DNA of 64,000 nt from Mycolicibacterium confluentis (GTDB lineage: Bacteria; Actinomycetota; Actinomycetes; Mycobacteriales; Mycobacteriaceae). This document shows positions 1-10,400 of the stretch, piece after piece. Location of the stretch: NCBI RefSeq assembly GCF_010729895.1, contig NZ_AP022612.1, positions 2,914,001 through 2,978,000 of the forward strand, in the 5' to 3' direction. Within the stretch, counting starts at the first letter, position 1, and each line of letters opens with the position of its first letter. Position numbers and translations under genes: made by a program. Under the pieces are notes generated by a model. It was not told the origin of the DNA. It was given only the letters and a program-made list of their open reading frames with translations, and searched no databases.

Positions 1-423
1 CGCCTCGAGCAGCAGGTGCAGAAGGCCGTCGACAGCGGCGCCAAGCTGGTGTCGGCCGGCGAGCGCAAGGGCGCGCACTTCCCGCCCGGCGTGCTCACCG
101 GTGTCACGCCCGAGTCACCGTCCTACAAGGAGGAGCTGTTCGGACCCGTCGCCACGGTCTACAAGGTGGCCGACGAGGACGAGGCCGTCGAACTGGCCAA
201 CGACACCCCGTTCGGGCTGGGCTCCTACGTGTTCACCGCCGACCAGGAGCAGGCGCTGCGGGTCGCCGACAAGATTGAGGCTGGCATGGTCTTCGTCAAC
301 GTCGTCGGCGCCGACGGTGTGGAACTGCCGTTCGGCGGCGTCAAGCGGTCCGGTTTCGGCCGCGAACTGGGCCGTTTCGGCATCGACGAGTTCGTCAACA
401 AGAAGCTGATCCGCGTCGGCTGA
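1..423 (+). CDS. Aldehyde dehydrogenase, C-terminal part (succinate-semialdehyde dehydrogenase-like)
   Basis: The reading frame is open from the first base, so the gene starts outside the window and only about 140 C-terminal residues are visible. They carry the usual aldehyde dehydrogenase end: a KEELFGPVATVYK segment (the E-x-FGP cofactor-site motif), then NDTPFGLGSYVFT, and a terminal PFGGVKRSGFGRELG block followed by FVNKKLIR. This family oxidises aldehydes to acids with NAD(P)+. The closing block resembles NADP-dependent succinate-semialdehyde dehydrogenases such as mycobacterial GabD1. The exact substrate cannot be fixed because the catalytic Cys region lies outside the window. Confidence 0.85.
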   Translation, partial: RLEQQVQKAVDSGAKLVSAGERKGAHFPPGVLTGVTPESPSYKEELFGPVATVYKVADEDEAVELANDTPFGLGSYVFTADQEQALRVADKIEAGMVFVNVVGADGVELPFGGVKRSGFGRELGRFGIDEFVNKKLIRVG

Positions 424-525
424 CGCGATCACAACCTGCGCGCAGGGGCGGTGACCGGTCCGGTCGCCGCCCCTGCCTGCAATTTCATGCCCATATGGCC
501 CCTCGACGCGGGGTAACTTCACCGT

Positions 526-1212
526 ATGCACACCCCGCATGCAGGCCTCGTGTCGGCCGTCGCCGTGACCGTCGGACTGCTTACCGGTTGCAGCGAGCTG
601 ACCGCGGGCGCCCCAATGGCCGCGCCCGACACCGCGACGACAAGCGCATCTCCCACCACGACGACCACGACGGTGGCGCCGCCGCCCGACGCCGCGGGTC
701 TGCTGTTGCCGTCAGGGGCCGAGACCCCCGCAGGGCCGGTGACCTCGATCCCCGTCGGGCCCAACTACTTCACCAGCGCCGACCCGCCGACGTGTGATGC
801 CGCGGTGCTGTTCAGGAATTCGCCTCTGGTACCCCCGGGAGCGGTCCAGCAGGCCGAGAAGGCATACACCTCGCCCGGCACGGCCCTGATGGCCGAGGCC
901 GCCAGCGTGTACACGAGTCCCATCGATCCGGCCACGGTCGTGCGGGACGGGTTCAGCGCCGTGAGCGGGTGCAGTGGCGAGGCCGTGGGCCTGGCGCCGC
1001 AGGGCCCGGGAGAGCCGATGCGCCTCACGCGGTTCGAGATGGCGGGCGTCGGCGTGCTGGTCTGGCAGATGTCGCAGCCGACGTGGACGTGCGACTACGG
1101 TCTGGTCGCCGTCAGCCAGGCGGTCCTGATGCTCTCACTGTGTGACGCCCAACCGGGCTTCCCGATGGCCGAGTGGGCCAGTACCCGACGCGCTGAGATC
1201 TTCAGGGGTTGA
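526..1212 (+). CDS. Secreted lipoprotein, PknH-like sensor-domain type
   Basis: A 228-residue protein with a short hydrophobic signal ending in a lipobox, LLTGC (Cys at about residue 22), so it should be lipidated and anchored outside the membrane. A Thr/Ser/Pro-rich linker (about 30-55) precedes a globular domain with several Cys residues ([27 protein letters not shown]). Their spacing and length resemble the extracellular sensor domain found in PknH and in many mycobacterial lipoproteins; that assignment is by eye. Its last 11 bases overlap the end of the convergent repeat protein. The start ATG gives the signal peptide directly. Confidence 0.7.
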   Translation: MHTPHAGLVSAVAVTVGLLTGCSELTAGAPMAAPDTATTSASPTTTTTTVAPPPDAAGLLLPSGAETPAGPVTSIPVGPNYFTSADPPTCDAAVLFRNSPLVPPGAVQQAEKAYTSPGTALMAEAASVYTSPIDPATVVRDGFSAVSGCSGEAVGLAPQGPGEPMRLTRFEMAGVGVLVWQMSQPTWTCDYGLVAVSQAVLMLSLCDAQPGFPMAEWASTRRAEIFRG

Positions 1213-4200
1213 TCAGCGCCACGAAGATCAGGTTGGCGAGGTACAGCGCGCGCGGGATGTAACCGATGCCGAGGAGCCCTGCGGTGTACACCCCGGGATT
1301 CAGCCCACCCGACAACCATGCGCCGATGTTGAGATCACCGGAGTTGCCGGCACCGAGAATCAACTTGCCGGAGTTCCCGACGCCCGCGATCAGCAGGCCG
1401 GAGTTCCCGGTCCCCACGATCAGCAGGCCGGAGACACCCGCGCCCCAGTTGAGGGCACCGGAGTTGCCCGCGCCCGGCGTCAGCAGACCCGAACTGCCCA
1501 CCCCGAAGGTCAGGAGGCCGGAGTTGCCGGAGAACGGGTTGAGGTGCCCTGAGGTACCCGCTCCGATGTTGAACGAGCCGGAGCTTCCGATGCCCGGGTT
1601 GCGGTTTCCTGAGCTGCCCAGGCTGAGATTGTTGGTCCCGGAGGTGCCGAGGCCGATGTTCCCGTCGCCGTCGTTGCCGCCACCTGAGTTGCCGATGCCG
1701 ATGTTGTCGTAACCCGCGTTCCCGATACCGGGGTTGTTCTCCCCCGAGTTCCCGGCGCCGGGGTTGGTGGTGCCTGAGCTGCCGAACCCGATGTTGCCCG
1801 CGCCGGAGTTGCCGCCACCGATGTTGGCGCTGCCGGAACTGCCTGCCGAGCCGGAGTTGTTCGTGCCGGAACTTCCGAAGCTTCCGGCGTTGTTCGATCC
1901 CGAGCCGCCGCCGTTACCGTGATTGCCGCTGCCCGAACTGCCCAGCGCGGCATTGTTGTTCGTGCCCGACGAACCGGCGCCGCCGTTGTTCCCAGAACCC
2001 GACTGCCCCGCGCTGCCCGCATTGTTCGTCCCCGAATTGCCTGCGGTGCCGTGGTTGCCAGACCCCGAGCTGCCCGCACTGCCGGAGTTGCTCGAACCCG
2101 AGCCGCCGCCGTTACCGTGGTTGTCACTGCCCGAACTGCCCAGCGCGGCATTGTTGTTCGTGCCCGACGAACCGGCGCCGCCGTTGTTCCCAGAACCCGA
2201 CTGCCCCGCGCTGCCCGCATTGTTCGTCCCCGAGTTGCCCGCGGCACCATGGTTGCCCGACCCCGAGCTGCCGGCGCCGCCGCTGTTGTACGAGCCGGAC
2301 TGGCCGGCCGCACCGTTGTTGTGTGACCCGGAGTTGCCGCCACTGCCCGCGTTGGCCTCGCCCGAACTGCCCGCGGCACCATGGTTGCCCGAACCCGAGT
2401 TGCCCGCACCGCCACTGTTGTTGGACCCGGACTGGCCAGCCGCACCGCTGTTGGAGGACCCGGAGTTCCCACCGCTGCCCGCGTTGCCCTGGCCCGAACT
2501 GCCCGCCGACCCGTGGTTCCCGGATCCCGAGTTGCCCGCCCCAACGCTGTTGCCCGAACCCGACTGCCCGAAGCCGCCACTGTTGCCGAACCCCGAGTTA
2601 CCACCGGAGCCGGAGTTCTGCTCACCGGAACTGCCCGCGCTGCCGGAGTTCCAGCTGCCCGCATTGCCGACGCCGACGTTGTTGTTGCCGGAGTTGCCGC
2701 CGCCAACGCCGTCGTTGTCGCTGCCCGAGTTGCCGCCGCCGACGCCGTTGTGCCCGGACCCTGAGTTCCCGCCGCCCAGACCGGCGTTGCCGGTCCCGGA
2801 ATTGCCGGCGCCCCAGGAGTTGTTCCACCCGGAGTTGCCTGCCGAGCCGCCGTTGTTGTACCCCGACGTTCCAGCGGTTCCCACATTGCCGTACCCGGAG
2901 GACCCCGCACTGAGCTCGTTGTTCTCACCTGAACTGACCACCCAGATCGGGCCGTCGCCGGCCTGGTGGTTCCCGGTGTTCCTGTCCCCGGAGTTCCAAT
3001 CGCCCGTGTTCAGGTTGCCGCTGTTGTGGTCTCCGGTGTTGGTGTCTCCGGTGTTGTAATTGCCCGTATTGGTGCTGCCCGAGTTGCCGTTGCCGGTGTT
3101 GGTGCTGCCCGAGTTGTTGTCCCCGGAGTTGGTGTTTCCGGAGTTCTGGTTCCCGGTGTTGGTGTCCCCAGAGTTCTGATGGCCCGTGTTGGTGCGCCCC
3201 GAGTTGTAGTCGCCGGTGTTGGTGTCGCCGGAGTTGCCGTTGCCGGTGTTGGTGTCGCCCGAGTTGTAGTCGAACCGGTTGGTGTTGCCCGAGTTGGCAT
3301 TTCCGGTGTTGGTGTTCCCCGAGTTGTAGTCGCCGGTGTTGGTGTTGCCCGAGTTCCGGTGACCCGTGTTGGTGTCGCCGGAGTTGGCGTGGCCGGTGTT
3401 GGTCCTCCCCGAGTTGCGGTCGCCGCTGTTCGTGTCACCCGAGTTGGCATTCCCGGTGTTGGTGTTCCCCGAGTTGGCATTCCCGGTGTTGGTGTTGCCC
3501 GAGTTGGCATTCCCGGTATTGGTGTTCCCCGAGTTGCGGTCACCGCTGTTCGTGTTCCCGGAGTTCGCATCGCCGGTGTTCGTGTTGCCCGAGTTGACGT
3601 TTCCGGTGTTGGTGTTCCCCGAGTTCGCGTAACCGGTGTTCGTGTCGCCCGAGTTGAGGTTGCCGGTATTGGTGTTGCCTGAATTGGCGTTGCCCGTGTT
3701 GGTGTCACCGGAGTTGATGTTTCCGGTGTTGGTGTTGCCCGAGTTGGCGATGCCGGTATTGGTGTTGCCCGAATTGGCGTTCCCGGTGTTGGTGTTCCCC
3801 GAGTTCAAGACGCCGGTGTTGGTGTCGCCGGAGTTGAGGTGGCCGGTATTGGTGTTGCCCGAGTTCAGGTTTCCGGTGTTCGTGTTGCCCGAGTTGAAGT
3901 CCCCGGTGTTGGTGCTGCCGGAATTGTGGTGGCCGGTGTTCGTCCCACCCGAGTTGTAGTTACCGGTGTTCGTCCCACCCGAGTTGTAGTCGCCGGTGTT
4001 CGTCCCACCCGAGTTGTAGTCGCCGGTGTTCGTCCCACCCGAGTTGTGGTTACCCGTGTTGGTGCCACCGGAGTTGTAACTGCCCGTGTTGGTGCCACCG
4101 GAGTTGTAACTTCCGGTGTTCGTACCGCCGGCGTTGTAGTGGCCGTAGTTGGTGCCACCGGCATTGCGGTTCCCGGTGTTGGTGCCTCCGGCGTTGTAGC

Positions 4201-7200
4201 TCCCCGTGTTCGTTCCACCGGCGTTGTGGTGGCCGGTGTTGGTGCCACCCGCGTTGTGGTTTCCGGTGTTGGTGCCGCCCGAATTATGCTTGCCGGTGTT
4301 GGTGTTTCCGGAGTTGTAGAACCCGGTGTTGGTGTTTCCGGAGTTCCAGCACCCGGTGTTGGTGTCGCCTGAGTTGTAGCAACCGGTGTTGGTGTTGCCC
4401 GAGTTCCAGAACCCAGTGTTGGTGTTGCCCGAGTTCCAGAACCCCGTGTTGGTGTTTCCGGAGTTGTAGAAGCCGGTATTGGTGTTGCCCGAGTTGTAGA
4501 AGCCCGTGTTGGCCTTGCCTGCGTTCCAGAACCCGGTGTTGCCACTGCCTGAGTTCCAGAACCCGACATTGCCGTCGCCGGAGTTGAAGAAGCCGATGTT
4601 GTAGTTTCCGGAGTTGCCGAAACCGATGTTTCCGACACCGGAATTGCCGAATCCAATGTTGAAGTTGCCGGCGTTGCCCAGGCCGAGGTTGAACCACCCC
4701 GAATTGAACCCGCCGATGCCGACCAGGTTGTCGCCGACGAGGCCGATCCCGAAATTGTTGTTTCCGGTGTTGCCGAACCCGACGTTGTTGTTCCCCTTGT
4801 TGCCCAACCCGATGTTGTTGCTTCCGAGGTTGCCCCAACCCTGGTTGGCGTTGCCCGTGTTGCCGCCGCCCTGATTGCCGCTGCCGATGTTGCCGCTGCC
4901 CTGGTTGCCGCTGCCGACGTTCCCAGACCCGGCATTACCGTCACCGATGTTGCCCGAACCTTCGTTGCTGTCACCGATGTTGGCGTGCCCGGAGTTGTCG
5001 TCGCCCTGGTTGGCGTGCCCCGTGTTGGCGTTGCCGATGTTGCCCGACCCCGAGTTATCGCTGCCGTGGTTGCCGCTTCCGGAGTTGTTCTCCCCGATGC
5101 CCAGGCCTATGCCGGTGTTGCCGTGACCCGAGTTGTTGTCGCCCTGATTGCCGTGACCGGTGTTGTGGTCACCGATGTTTCCGCTGCCGGAGTTGTCGTC
5201 ACCGCGGTTGCCGCCGCCGGAGTTGTCACTGCCCTGGTTGCCGCTTCCGGCGTTGTTGTCGCCGATGTTGCCGGATCCGGTGTTCGCGTCGCCGATGTTG
5301 CCGTCGCCACTGTTTCCGTCGCCGATGTTGCCGCCACCGGAGTTGCCGTCACCGAGGTTGCCGGACCCGCTGTTGTCGTCACCCGTATTGCCGTGCGCCC
5401 CAGGCAGATTGTTGTCTCCGGTGTTGCCACTGCCCTGGTTGCCGCTGCCCTGGTTGCCGTGTCCGGTGTTGGTGTTACCCGTGTTGCCGTGGCCGGTGTT
5501 GCCGTCACCGGCATTACCGGACCCGGTGTTGTCATCACCGGCGTTCCCGCTGCCGGCGTTGCCGCTGCCCGTGTTGCCGTCGCCGTCGTTGTTGTCACCC
5601 TGGTTGGCGTCGCCGGTGTTCGCACTGCCGCTGTTGCCACTGCCGGAGTTGCCGCTGCCGTCATTGCCGGATCCGGAATTGCCGTCGCCGTGATTGCCTG
5701 AGCCCGTGTTGTTGTCGCCGGTGTTGCCGTTGCCGTCGTTCGCACTGCCGTGGTTTCCGTGACCGGCGTTCCCGGTCCCCTGGTTACCGTCACCGCCGTT
5801 GTCGTCGCCGATGTTGCCGTCACCGATGTTCCCGCTGCCGGTGTTGCCGTCGCCGCCGTTGTTGGCGCCCTGGTTGCCGTCGCCGCCGTTGTTGGCCCCC
5901 TGATTGCCGTCACCGGAGTTTCCGTTGCCGGTGTTGCCGTCGCCCGCGTTGTTGTCGCCAATGTTTCCGCTGCCGGGGTTCGTGCCGCCGGTGTTGCCGT
6001 CGCCGACGTTGCCGCTGCCCGTGTTGCCGTCACCCGCGTTCCCCGTGCCCTGATTACCGTCACCGGCGTTGTTGTCGCCCGTGTTGCCGTGACCGGGGTT
6101 GTCGGCGCCCTGGTTGCCGTCACCGATGTTCTCGCTGCCGGTGTTGCCGTTCCCGTCGTTGCCGTTGCCGGTGTTGCCGTCGCCGGCGTTGCCGCTGCCC
6201 TGGTTACCGCCGCCCGTGTTGCCGTCGCCGGTGTTGCCGTCACCGCCGTTGTTGTTGCCCGTGTTGCCACTGCCGATGTTGCCGCTGCCCTGATTGCCGC
6301 CGCCGGTGTTCCCGCTGCCCTGATTGCCGAGTTCCGAAGAGTCGGCCGCGACGTAGGCGTTGGCGAGCTCGGCGGCGGCCTGCGCGGTGCTCAGTCTCGA
6401 GATGCTGTTGATGCCCTCGGCGATCTGACCACGCTGGTGGGTGTCGGCCGCTCGCGTGACCCCGGCCGAGGTCAGCGCGTTCTGTCGTCGTGTCCACGCC
6501 AGCAACACCAGGTCCAGGGGCGCCGCCGGGGGCGAATCGGGATTCGGCGTGGCACCGAACGGCCGCAACCCGACCGCACCCCGCAGCTGGGACCAGACGC
6601 TTTCCGCCCTTTCGCGTGGCGGCGACGCGGAGGGGGCGGGCGTCGAACTGGTCAACGTCTCCGTGGCCGACGGCGCCGGAGCATGGGCCACCGGCGCAGG
6701 AGTGATGGTCGGCGCCGACGGCCGGCGGACCTCAAGCGAGTGCCTGCCGGGCTCAGATCGCTGGGGCCGCACCTGGACATCCGATCGCTCGGCCTCGACG
6801 TCACGCAGGTGTCGGCCGGGTCGCTGCTGAGTCGGGCGCGAGTCGCGAGTCCGCGGCTGGCGGGGGTTCGAGTCAGTGTCTCCGCGCTGAGTGTCGAGGC
6901 GGGCAAGTGCCTCTCTGACACCCTTGGTCAGATGGTCGATCGAATCACGCACCGCCGCTGAGGAATCCGACCGATCCCGCGTCCGAAGAGGGCGCTTTCC
7001 CGTCCCGACGCCCGGCGCCGAGTCAGCCGTGGCACGCGCTGCGCCGGAGGTTCTTGAGGAGCTGGATCCCGGCTTGGCCCCTGGCGACGCGTCGCCACCC
7101 CCACCGGGGCCGGCGTCCGCCTGTGAGGGTTCGGCCCATGCCGTCCCAGGAGTCGAGGCGACTGCGGCCCCGACGCCAAGCGCGACCGCGAGCGCACCAA

Positions 7201-7228
7201 TCCGTCCGACGAATCTGCCAGCATCCAT
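1202..7228 (-). CDS. Exported giant pentapeptide (MPTR-type) repeat protein without PPE domain
   Basis: About 2008 residues from an ATG preceded by AAAGGGA; an in-frame start 30 codons upstream lacks this site. Residues 1-32 form a signal peptide ([17 protein letters not shown], cleavage after AWA). A disordered Pro/Ser/Arg stretch follows (about 33-235), then a short helical segment containing [13 protein letters not shown] (about 240-300). The rest is repeats: GNxGxGN pentads (about 300-900), a regular NTNTGxxNSG decapeptide block (about 909-1414), SGxxNxGxxG repeats (about 1440-1890), and a hydrophobic tail ending [13 protein letters not shown]-x-G-x-G repeats are typical of PPE-MPTR proteins, where they are thought to form a beta-helix, but no PPE domain is present. 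Probably a surface or envelope protein; function unknown. Confidence 0.85.
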   Translation of the reverse strand: MDAGRFVGRIGALAVALGVGAAVASTPGTAWAEPSQADAGPGGGGDASPGAKPGSSSSRTSGAARATADSAPGVGTGKRPLRTRDRSDSSAAVRDSIDHLTKGVREALARLDTQRGDTDSNPRQPRTRDSRPTQQRPGRHLRDVEAERSDVQVRPQRSEPGRHSLEVRRPSAPTITPAPVAHAPAPSATETLTSSTPAPSASPPRERAESVWSQLRGAVGLRPFGATPNPDSPPAAPLDLVLLAWTRRQNALTSAGVTRAADTHQRGQIAEGINSISRLSTAQAAAELANAYVAADSSELGNQGSGNTGGGNQGSGNIGSGNTGNNNGGDGNTGDGNTGGGNQGSGNAGDGNTGNGNDGNGNTGSENIGDGNQGADNPGHGNTGDNNAGDGNQGTGNAGDGNTGSGNVGDGNTGGTNPGSGNIGDNNAGDGNTGNGNSGDGNQGANNGGDGNQGANNGGDGNTGSGNIGDGNIGDDNGGDGNQGTGNAGHGNHGSANDGNGNTGDNNTGSGNHGDGNSGSGNDGSGNSGSGNSGSANTGDANQGDNNDGDGNTGSGNAGSGNAGDDNTGSGNAGDGNTGHGNTGNTNTGHGNQGSGNQGSGNTGDNNLPGAHGNTGDDNSGSGNLGDGNSGGGNIGDGNSGDGNIGDANTGSGNIGDNNAGSGNQGSDNSGGGNRGDDNSGSGNIGDHNTGHGNQGDNNSGHGNTGIGLGIGENNSGSGNHGSDNSGSGNIGNANTGHANQGDDNSGHANIGDSNEGSGNIGDGNAGSGNVGSGNQGSGNIGSGNQGGGNTGNANQGWGNLGSNNIGLGNKGNNNVGFGNTGNNNFGIGLVGDNLVGIGGFNSGWFNLGLGNAGNFNIGFGNSGVGNIGFGNSGNYNIGFFNSGDGNVGFWNSGSGNTGFWNAGKANTGFYNSGNTNTGFYNSGNTNTGFWNSGNTNTGFWNSGNTNTGCYNSGDTNTGCWNSGNTNTGFYNSGNTNTGKHNSGGTNTGNHNAGGTNTGHHNAGGTNTGSYNAGGTNTGNRNAGGTNYGHYNAGGTNTGSYNSGGTNTGSYNSGGTNTGNHNSGGTNTGDYNSGGTNTGDYNSGGTNTGNYNSGGTNTGHHNSGSTNTGDFNSGNTNTGNLNSGNTNTGHLNSGDTNTGVLNSGNTNTGNANSGNTNTGIANSGNTNTGNINSGDTNTGNANSGNTNTGNLNSGDTNTGYANSGNTNTGNVNSGNTNTGDANSGNTNSGDRNSGNTNTGNANSGNTNTGNANSGNTNTGNANSGDTNSGDRNSGRTNTGHANSGDTNTGHRNSGNTNTGDYNSGNTNTGNANSGNTNRFDYNSGDTNTGNGNSGDTNTGDYNSGRTNTGHQNSGDTNTGNQNSGNTNSGDNNSGSTNTGNGNSGSTNTGNYNTGDTNTGDHNSGNLNTGDWNSGDRNTGNHQAGDGPIWVVSSGENNELSAGSSGYGNVGTAGTSGYNNGGSAGNSGWNNSWGAGNSGTGNAGLGGGNSGSGHNGVGGGNSGSDNDGVGGGNSGNNNVGVGNAGSWNSGSAGSSGEQNSGSGGNSGFGNSGGFGQSGSGNSVGAGNSGSGNHGSAGSSGQGNAGSGGNSGSSNSGAAGQSGSNNSGGAGNSGSGNHGAAGSSGEANAGSGGNSGSHNNGAAGQSGSYNSGGAGSSGSGNHGAAGNSGTNNAGSAGQSGSGNNGGAGSSGTNNNAALGSSGSDNHGNGGGSGSSNSGSAGSSGSGNHGTAGNSGTNNAGSAGQSGSGNNGGAGSSGTNNNAALGSSGSGNHGNGGGSGSNNAGSFGSSGTNNSGSAGSSGSANIGGGNSGAGNIGFGSSGTTNPGAGNSGENNPGIGNAGYDNIGIGNSGGGNDGDGNIGLGTSGTNNLSLGSSGNRNPGIGSSGSFNIGAGTSGHLNPFSGNSGLLTFGVGSSGLLTPGAGNSGALNWGAGVSGLLIVGTGNSGLLIAGVGNSGKLILGAGNSGDLNIGAWLSGGLNPGVYTAGLLGIGYIPRALYLANLIFVALINP
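1901..2275. repeat. 198-bp tandem near-identical duplication inside the repeat gene
   Basis: The stretch beginning CGAGCCGCCGCCGTTACC at 1901 recurs at 2099 and stays nearly identical for roughly 175 bases. The 198-bp period equals 66 codons, so frame is kept. The encoded segment [11 protein letters not shown](D/G)NHG appears twice. This suggests recent slippage or unequal recombination within the MPTR-type gene. Confidence 0.85.
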
Positions 7229-7624
7229 CACGCGTCCCTTTGGGGCTCCGTGCGCCGGCCAAGGTATGCCGCCGCCATCAGCACACGTGTGACTTCTAAC
7301 ACACTGACTGCAGGACACGAGCAGGTATTGACGAATCAGGCAGTTAACTTTGGCAACGAAGTGTCACGATCCGACGGGTTGGGTCTGGCAATGCCGCGCC
7401 CAGCCCAGGCCGTCGCCGACAAGGTTCCACGCTGCGCCGAACCCGTGCCGACCTGCGCGACCGCGTGCGTACCCAATCGATGAACATTCGCAAAATCGCC
7501 GACGCTGGCTAACTCATATCATTAGCCATGCGAATGATCTTGAAGCCAGCGCTTCCGGCGCGTTGATCTTCGCGGGGGTGATTCGTGAAAGCCGGCAGGG
7601 CCGGTGAGATGTCGCATGAAATGT
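7229..7624. other. Intergenic region upstream of the repeat protein, host side of attL
   Basis: No convincing gene. It should hold the leftward promoter of the repeat-protein gene, but I cannot fix one. A small perfect inverted repeat (TGGCTAA at 7506-7512 and TTAGCCA at 7522-7528, 9-base loop) lies about 100 bp left of the attachment core. Confidence 0.5.
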
Positions 7625-7647
7625 GTGGTCCCGGCTGGTATCGAACC
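7625..7647 (+). repeat. attL core (copy of tRNA-Val 3' end)
   Basis: Twenty-three bases identical to 19650-19672, starting GTGGTCCCGGCTGG and covering the T-arm and acceptor 3' side of tRNA-Val(CAC) on the minus strand. The match ends sharply on both sides (T against G before it, T against A after it), as expected for an attachment core. Confidence 0.92.
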
Positions 7648-7889
7648 TTTCGGTCAGCAAAATCAGAAACATGCTCCGATCAGGCAATTACCTTGCCGCC
7701 CTGTCACTTTGGGTTACATTTGCGTACCAACAGACACAAACGGGTACCAGCGATATACTGCTAAGCACAGCCCATGGATAGCCCGAATTGGCAACCCTGC
7801 TGGTCACCTACCTAACCGGCTGGAATGGGTGGGATCGGCTCACCGGCTCGAAACCGGAATCGTCGAAACCGGACAACAAGGAGAAACAC

Positions 7890-9131
7890 ATGTCGGGCAG
7901 AAAAGGCCATCGCGGTTGGGGTTGGATTCGCAAACGTTCATCGGGCCGCTTTCAAGCGTCATACATCGGCCCCGACAACGTTCGACACTTCGCACCGACG
8001 ACGTTCGAACTCAAGATCGACGCCGAAGAATGGTTGACACAGGAACGCCGAGCGATCCAAAACGCGATCTCGTCGCTTGCGCCGGTTGGCGGGAACGGGC
8101 CACAACTGCAATGGCTCTCCCCCGCCGAACGCGTCGGCCTGGCGGTTGAGGTCAACCGCGAAACGTTGGAACAGTACGGAAGGCGATGGATCGAACAGCG
8201 CGATCTCAAGCCGAAGACGGTTGCGCACTACACGAACTTGCTCGAAAGGCACATCGCGCCGAAGCTCGGCAATATCGTTGTGTCGAATCTGAAACCGGCG
8301 CTGATTCGCGACTGGCACGCGCGCACCCTGACAGACAAACCCACAATGCGGGCACACGCCTACCAACTTTTGCACGCGATCTGTGACACAGCGGTCAGAG
8401 ACGAGCTGTTGGAGAGAAACCCGGCGATGATCAGCGGGGCGACATCGACCAAAAGCAATCGTGAATCGGTGGTGCCGAGCATTGAGGAAATGGCTGTCAT
8501 CGCGGACAAGATCGAAGACAAGTTCCGCGCCCTCGTGCTCATCGCCGCCTGGTGCGGTCTGCGCTTCGGCGAAGTCATCGAACTTCGGCGAAAGGACATC
8601 GGCGTCGACTGCGAGCTGATCACCCTGACGCGCGGTGTCACCCACCTGACCGAGAAGCAGGCGGCAGCTAGCGGTAAACCACGGTGCAACGTCAGCACGC
8701 CGAAATCAGGCAAGGGTCGCAACGTCGTCGTACCGCCACATATCCGCGACGACATCGAGCATCATCTGGCCGAGTTCGTCGGCCCCGGTCCTGCTGCGCA
8801 GTTGTTTCCCCCGGTGCGCGGCGGATGTCATATTTCAGATCGGGTGGTGCGCGATGCGTTCCGCGAAGCGTGCGCGTCGGCTGGCGTGACCGGAATGCGG
8901 TTGCATGACATGCGCCATTTCGCTGGTCACCAGACCGCGCGAGTTGCGAACCTGCCCGAGACAATGGCCCGTCTTGGCCACAGCACCCAAACCGCCAGCC
9001 TGCGCTACCAGGGCCAGGTGTCGGGCCGTGCCGTTGAGGTCGCCGAAGCGCTTTCGGCGTTAGTCGAAACGCCGAAGCTGGCCGAGGTTGCCGACGCGCG
9101 GATTGAAGACAAGGCAGAATCCGCGGTGTGA
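7890..9131 (+). CDS. Tyrosine recombinase integrase
   Basis: A 413-residue phage-type integrase that should recombine the element circle with the tRNA-Val 3' end. The N-terminus (about 1-60) looks like the AP2-like arm-binding domain (GRFQASYIGPD). A SAM-like core-binding domain follows (about 95-190), then the catalytic domain with its Arg in AWCGLRFGEVIEL, the HDMRHFAG box (H-x-x-R), the GHSTQTASLRYQ segment and the Tyr nucleophile in RYQG. The start was chosen because AAGGAG sits 6 bases upstream of this ATG; an ATG at 7788 has no such site. It lies 243 bp inside attL, the usual place for an integrase. Confidence 0.93.
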   Translation: MSGRKGHRGWGWIRKRSSGRFQASYIGPDNVRHFAPTTFELKIDAEEWLTQERRAIQNAISSLAPVGGNGPQLQWLSPAERVGLAVEVNRETLEQYGRRWIEQRDLKPKTVAHYTNLLERHIAPKLGNIVVSNLKPALIRDWHARTLTDKPTMRAHAYQLLHAICDTAVRDELLERNPAMISGATSTKSNRESVVPSIEEMAVIADKIEDKFRALVLIAAWCGLRFGEVIELRRKDIGVDCELITLTRGVTHLTEKQAAASGKPRCNVSTPKSGKGRNVVVPPHIRDDIEHHLAEFVGPGPAAQLFPPVRGGCHISDRVVRDAFREACASAGVTGMRLHDMRHFAGHQTARVANLPETMARLGHSTQTASLRYQGQVSGRAVEVAEALSALVETPKLAEVADARIEDKAESAV

Positions 9132-9217
9132 CGCTATTCCTCGGACCGGTCCCCAAAGATGGTTTTGAAAGCGCATCGATGCCGCCAATGAAACCCGATT
9201 CAGCCGGACGGTGATGC

Positions 9218-10198
9218 ATGACGCTTATTACCTCCGCAGTCGTCGGCAACTGGGCAATCCACGCGAGCGACCGACTCGTAAGCAAGAAGCGCTCGCCCAA
9301 AGCGACTCCTTCCGAACACGACCCACACAGCAACAAGACCGTGATTGTTTGCGCCCGAGGGTGCTGGATCGTGATGGGGTACACCGGACTTGCATACCTC
9401 GACGGCAAGCCGACCGACCAACTCATCGCAGAAGCAGTGAGCGGTTATGACGACCTGTCGGATTCGGCGTTTAGTTTCTGGCGTCCGCCGCCTGAACTGC
9501 ACTATCGCGAGATCCGAAATCGAGTCGAGCAGAAGCTGCGGAGCGCCTACAGCAGGCTACCGAAAACGGTTGCAGCACAGTACGCAACGATCATTCTCGG
9601 CGTAGGTATCCAGCGTAAAGACGGCAGGGTTCACAAAGTAATGTTCCGAACCACTGTGCAAGGTGATTCCGCAACGAGCATTGAGCTAGGACCCGAAGTC
9701 GACGCTTTCAAAGCCTTCCGAATTAATGCCGTCGGCGTGGTTTACAGGCCGATCATCGACCGGGCACGGGACCGAATTCAGCAGCTCCGAGGCCGCCCCG
9801 AAACACTCGCTGACGCCGTTCGTGACATATTGAAAGATGCGGTTCTGGAGACTCATTCGCTCGCCCCTTCGTCTGTGGGTGAAGATGTGATGACCGTGAT
9901 CCTCGACAACGGAAGCCGGAAGGTCCGCACGGCATTGCATATCGCCGATCCCGCGCGCCAGGCGGAGCTACACCGACAATCCATGGACCCCGGAGACGAG
10001 CAGTTCGGCCTGCTGTCAACGATTTCAACGCCGTTCGTGCTGACACCAGGCATGATCTACGGCCCATCAGTCGCCAATCCTGGGGGTTGGACAATGACCA
10101 ATGGCATTACATTCGACTTCAGCGGGTTCAATGACGCCCCACCCCGCGGGCAACGCGGCGCATATTTTGGCGCGCAACCACGCAAAGCACGCCCTTAG
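9218..10198 (+). CDS. Ntn-hydrolase (proteasome beta-like) candidate
   Basis: A 326-residue protein not recognised by name. After removal of Met1 the chain starts T-L-I-T-S-A-V-V-G. An Asp then falls at mature position 17 in HASDRLVS, and a Lys at about position 39 in NKTVIV, followed by a Gly-rich turn VMGYTGLAYLDG. Proteasome beta subunits and HslV use Thr1, Asp17 and Lys33 in the same order, with a similar V-K-K-V then G-x-x-A-G pattern, so an Ntn-hydrolase fold is plausible; this is inference from visible residues. The C-terminal ~130 residues are an extra region of unknown role. It follows the integrase by 86 bp on the same strand and may be expressed with it. No signal peptide or membrane segment is seen. 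Confidence 0.5.
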   Translation: MTLITSAVVGNWAIHASDRLVSKKRSPKATPSEHDPHSNKTVIVCARGCWIVMGYTGLAYLDGKPTDQLIAEAVSGYDDLSDSAFSFWRPPPELHYREIRNRVEQKLRSAYSRLPKTVAAQYATIILGVGIQRKDGRVHKVMFRTTVQGDSATSIELGPEVDAFKAFRINAVGVVYRPIIDRARDRIQQLRGRPETLADAVRDILKDAVLETHSLAPSSVGEDVMTVILDNGSRKVRTALHIADPARQAELHRQSMDPGDEQFGLLSTISTPFVLTPGMIYGPSVANPGGWTMTNGITFDFSGFNDAPPRGQRGAYFGAQPRKARP

Positions 10199-10268
10199 TG
10201 CATTCAGGTACTTGTCAGATGCCACTCCGCTGGCTACGCACCAGCCGGAAAATCAACCAATCAGAGCA

Positions 10269-10355
10269 GTTAGAGCCACTTTCGAGTCGCTCTAACGCAA
10301 CCGTTGGGCTATGCAATGGCTATCATGATTCAGAACTTTTTTGAAACATGTTCTG
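10269..10355. terminator. Paired inverted repeats between convergent genes
   Basis: GTTAGAGC (10269-10276) pairs with GCTCTAAC (10289-10296), and CAGAAC (10331-10336) pairs with GTTCTG (10350-10355) around a TTTTTT-containing loop. They lie between the rightward Ntn-hydrolase candidate and the leftward small-terminase gene, the expected place for terminators. The T-run lies in the loop rather than after the stem, so the mechanism is uncertain. Confidence 0.45.
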
Positions 10356-10400
10356 ACCCAACTGTTTTCAAATCATGTCGTTCTCCCAGTCGTGCTGTCG

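Noticed and set aside
3000..4500. Regular ~30-bp periodicity resembling a CRISPR array
   Set aside because: The period encodes the NTNTGxxNSG decapeptide, there are no unique spacers, and no cas genes are nearby.
1266..6961. Many long open frames opposite the repeat gene, rich in Pro-Glu-Leu or Val-Ala-Gly repeats
   Set aside because: They mirror the low-complexity GNxG codons of the minus-strand gene, lack ribosome sites and signal peptides, and break without order.
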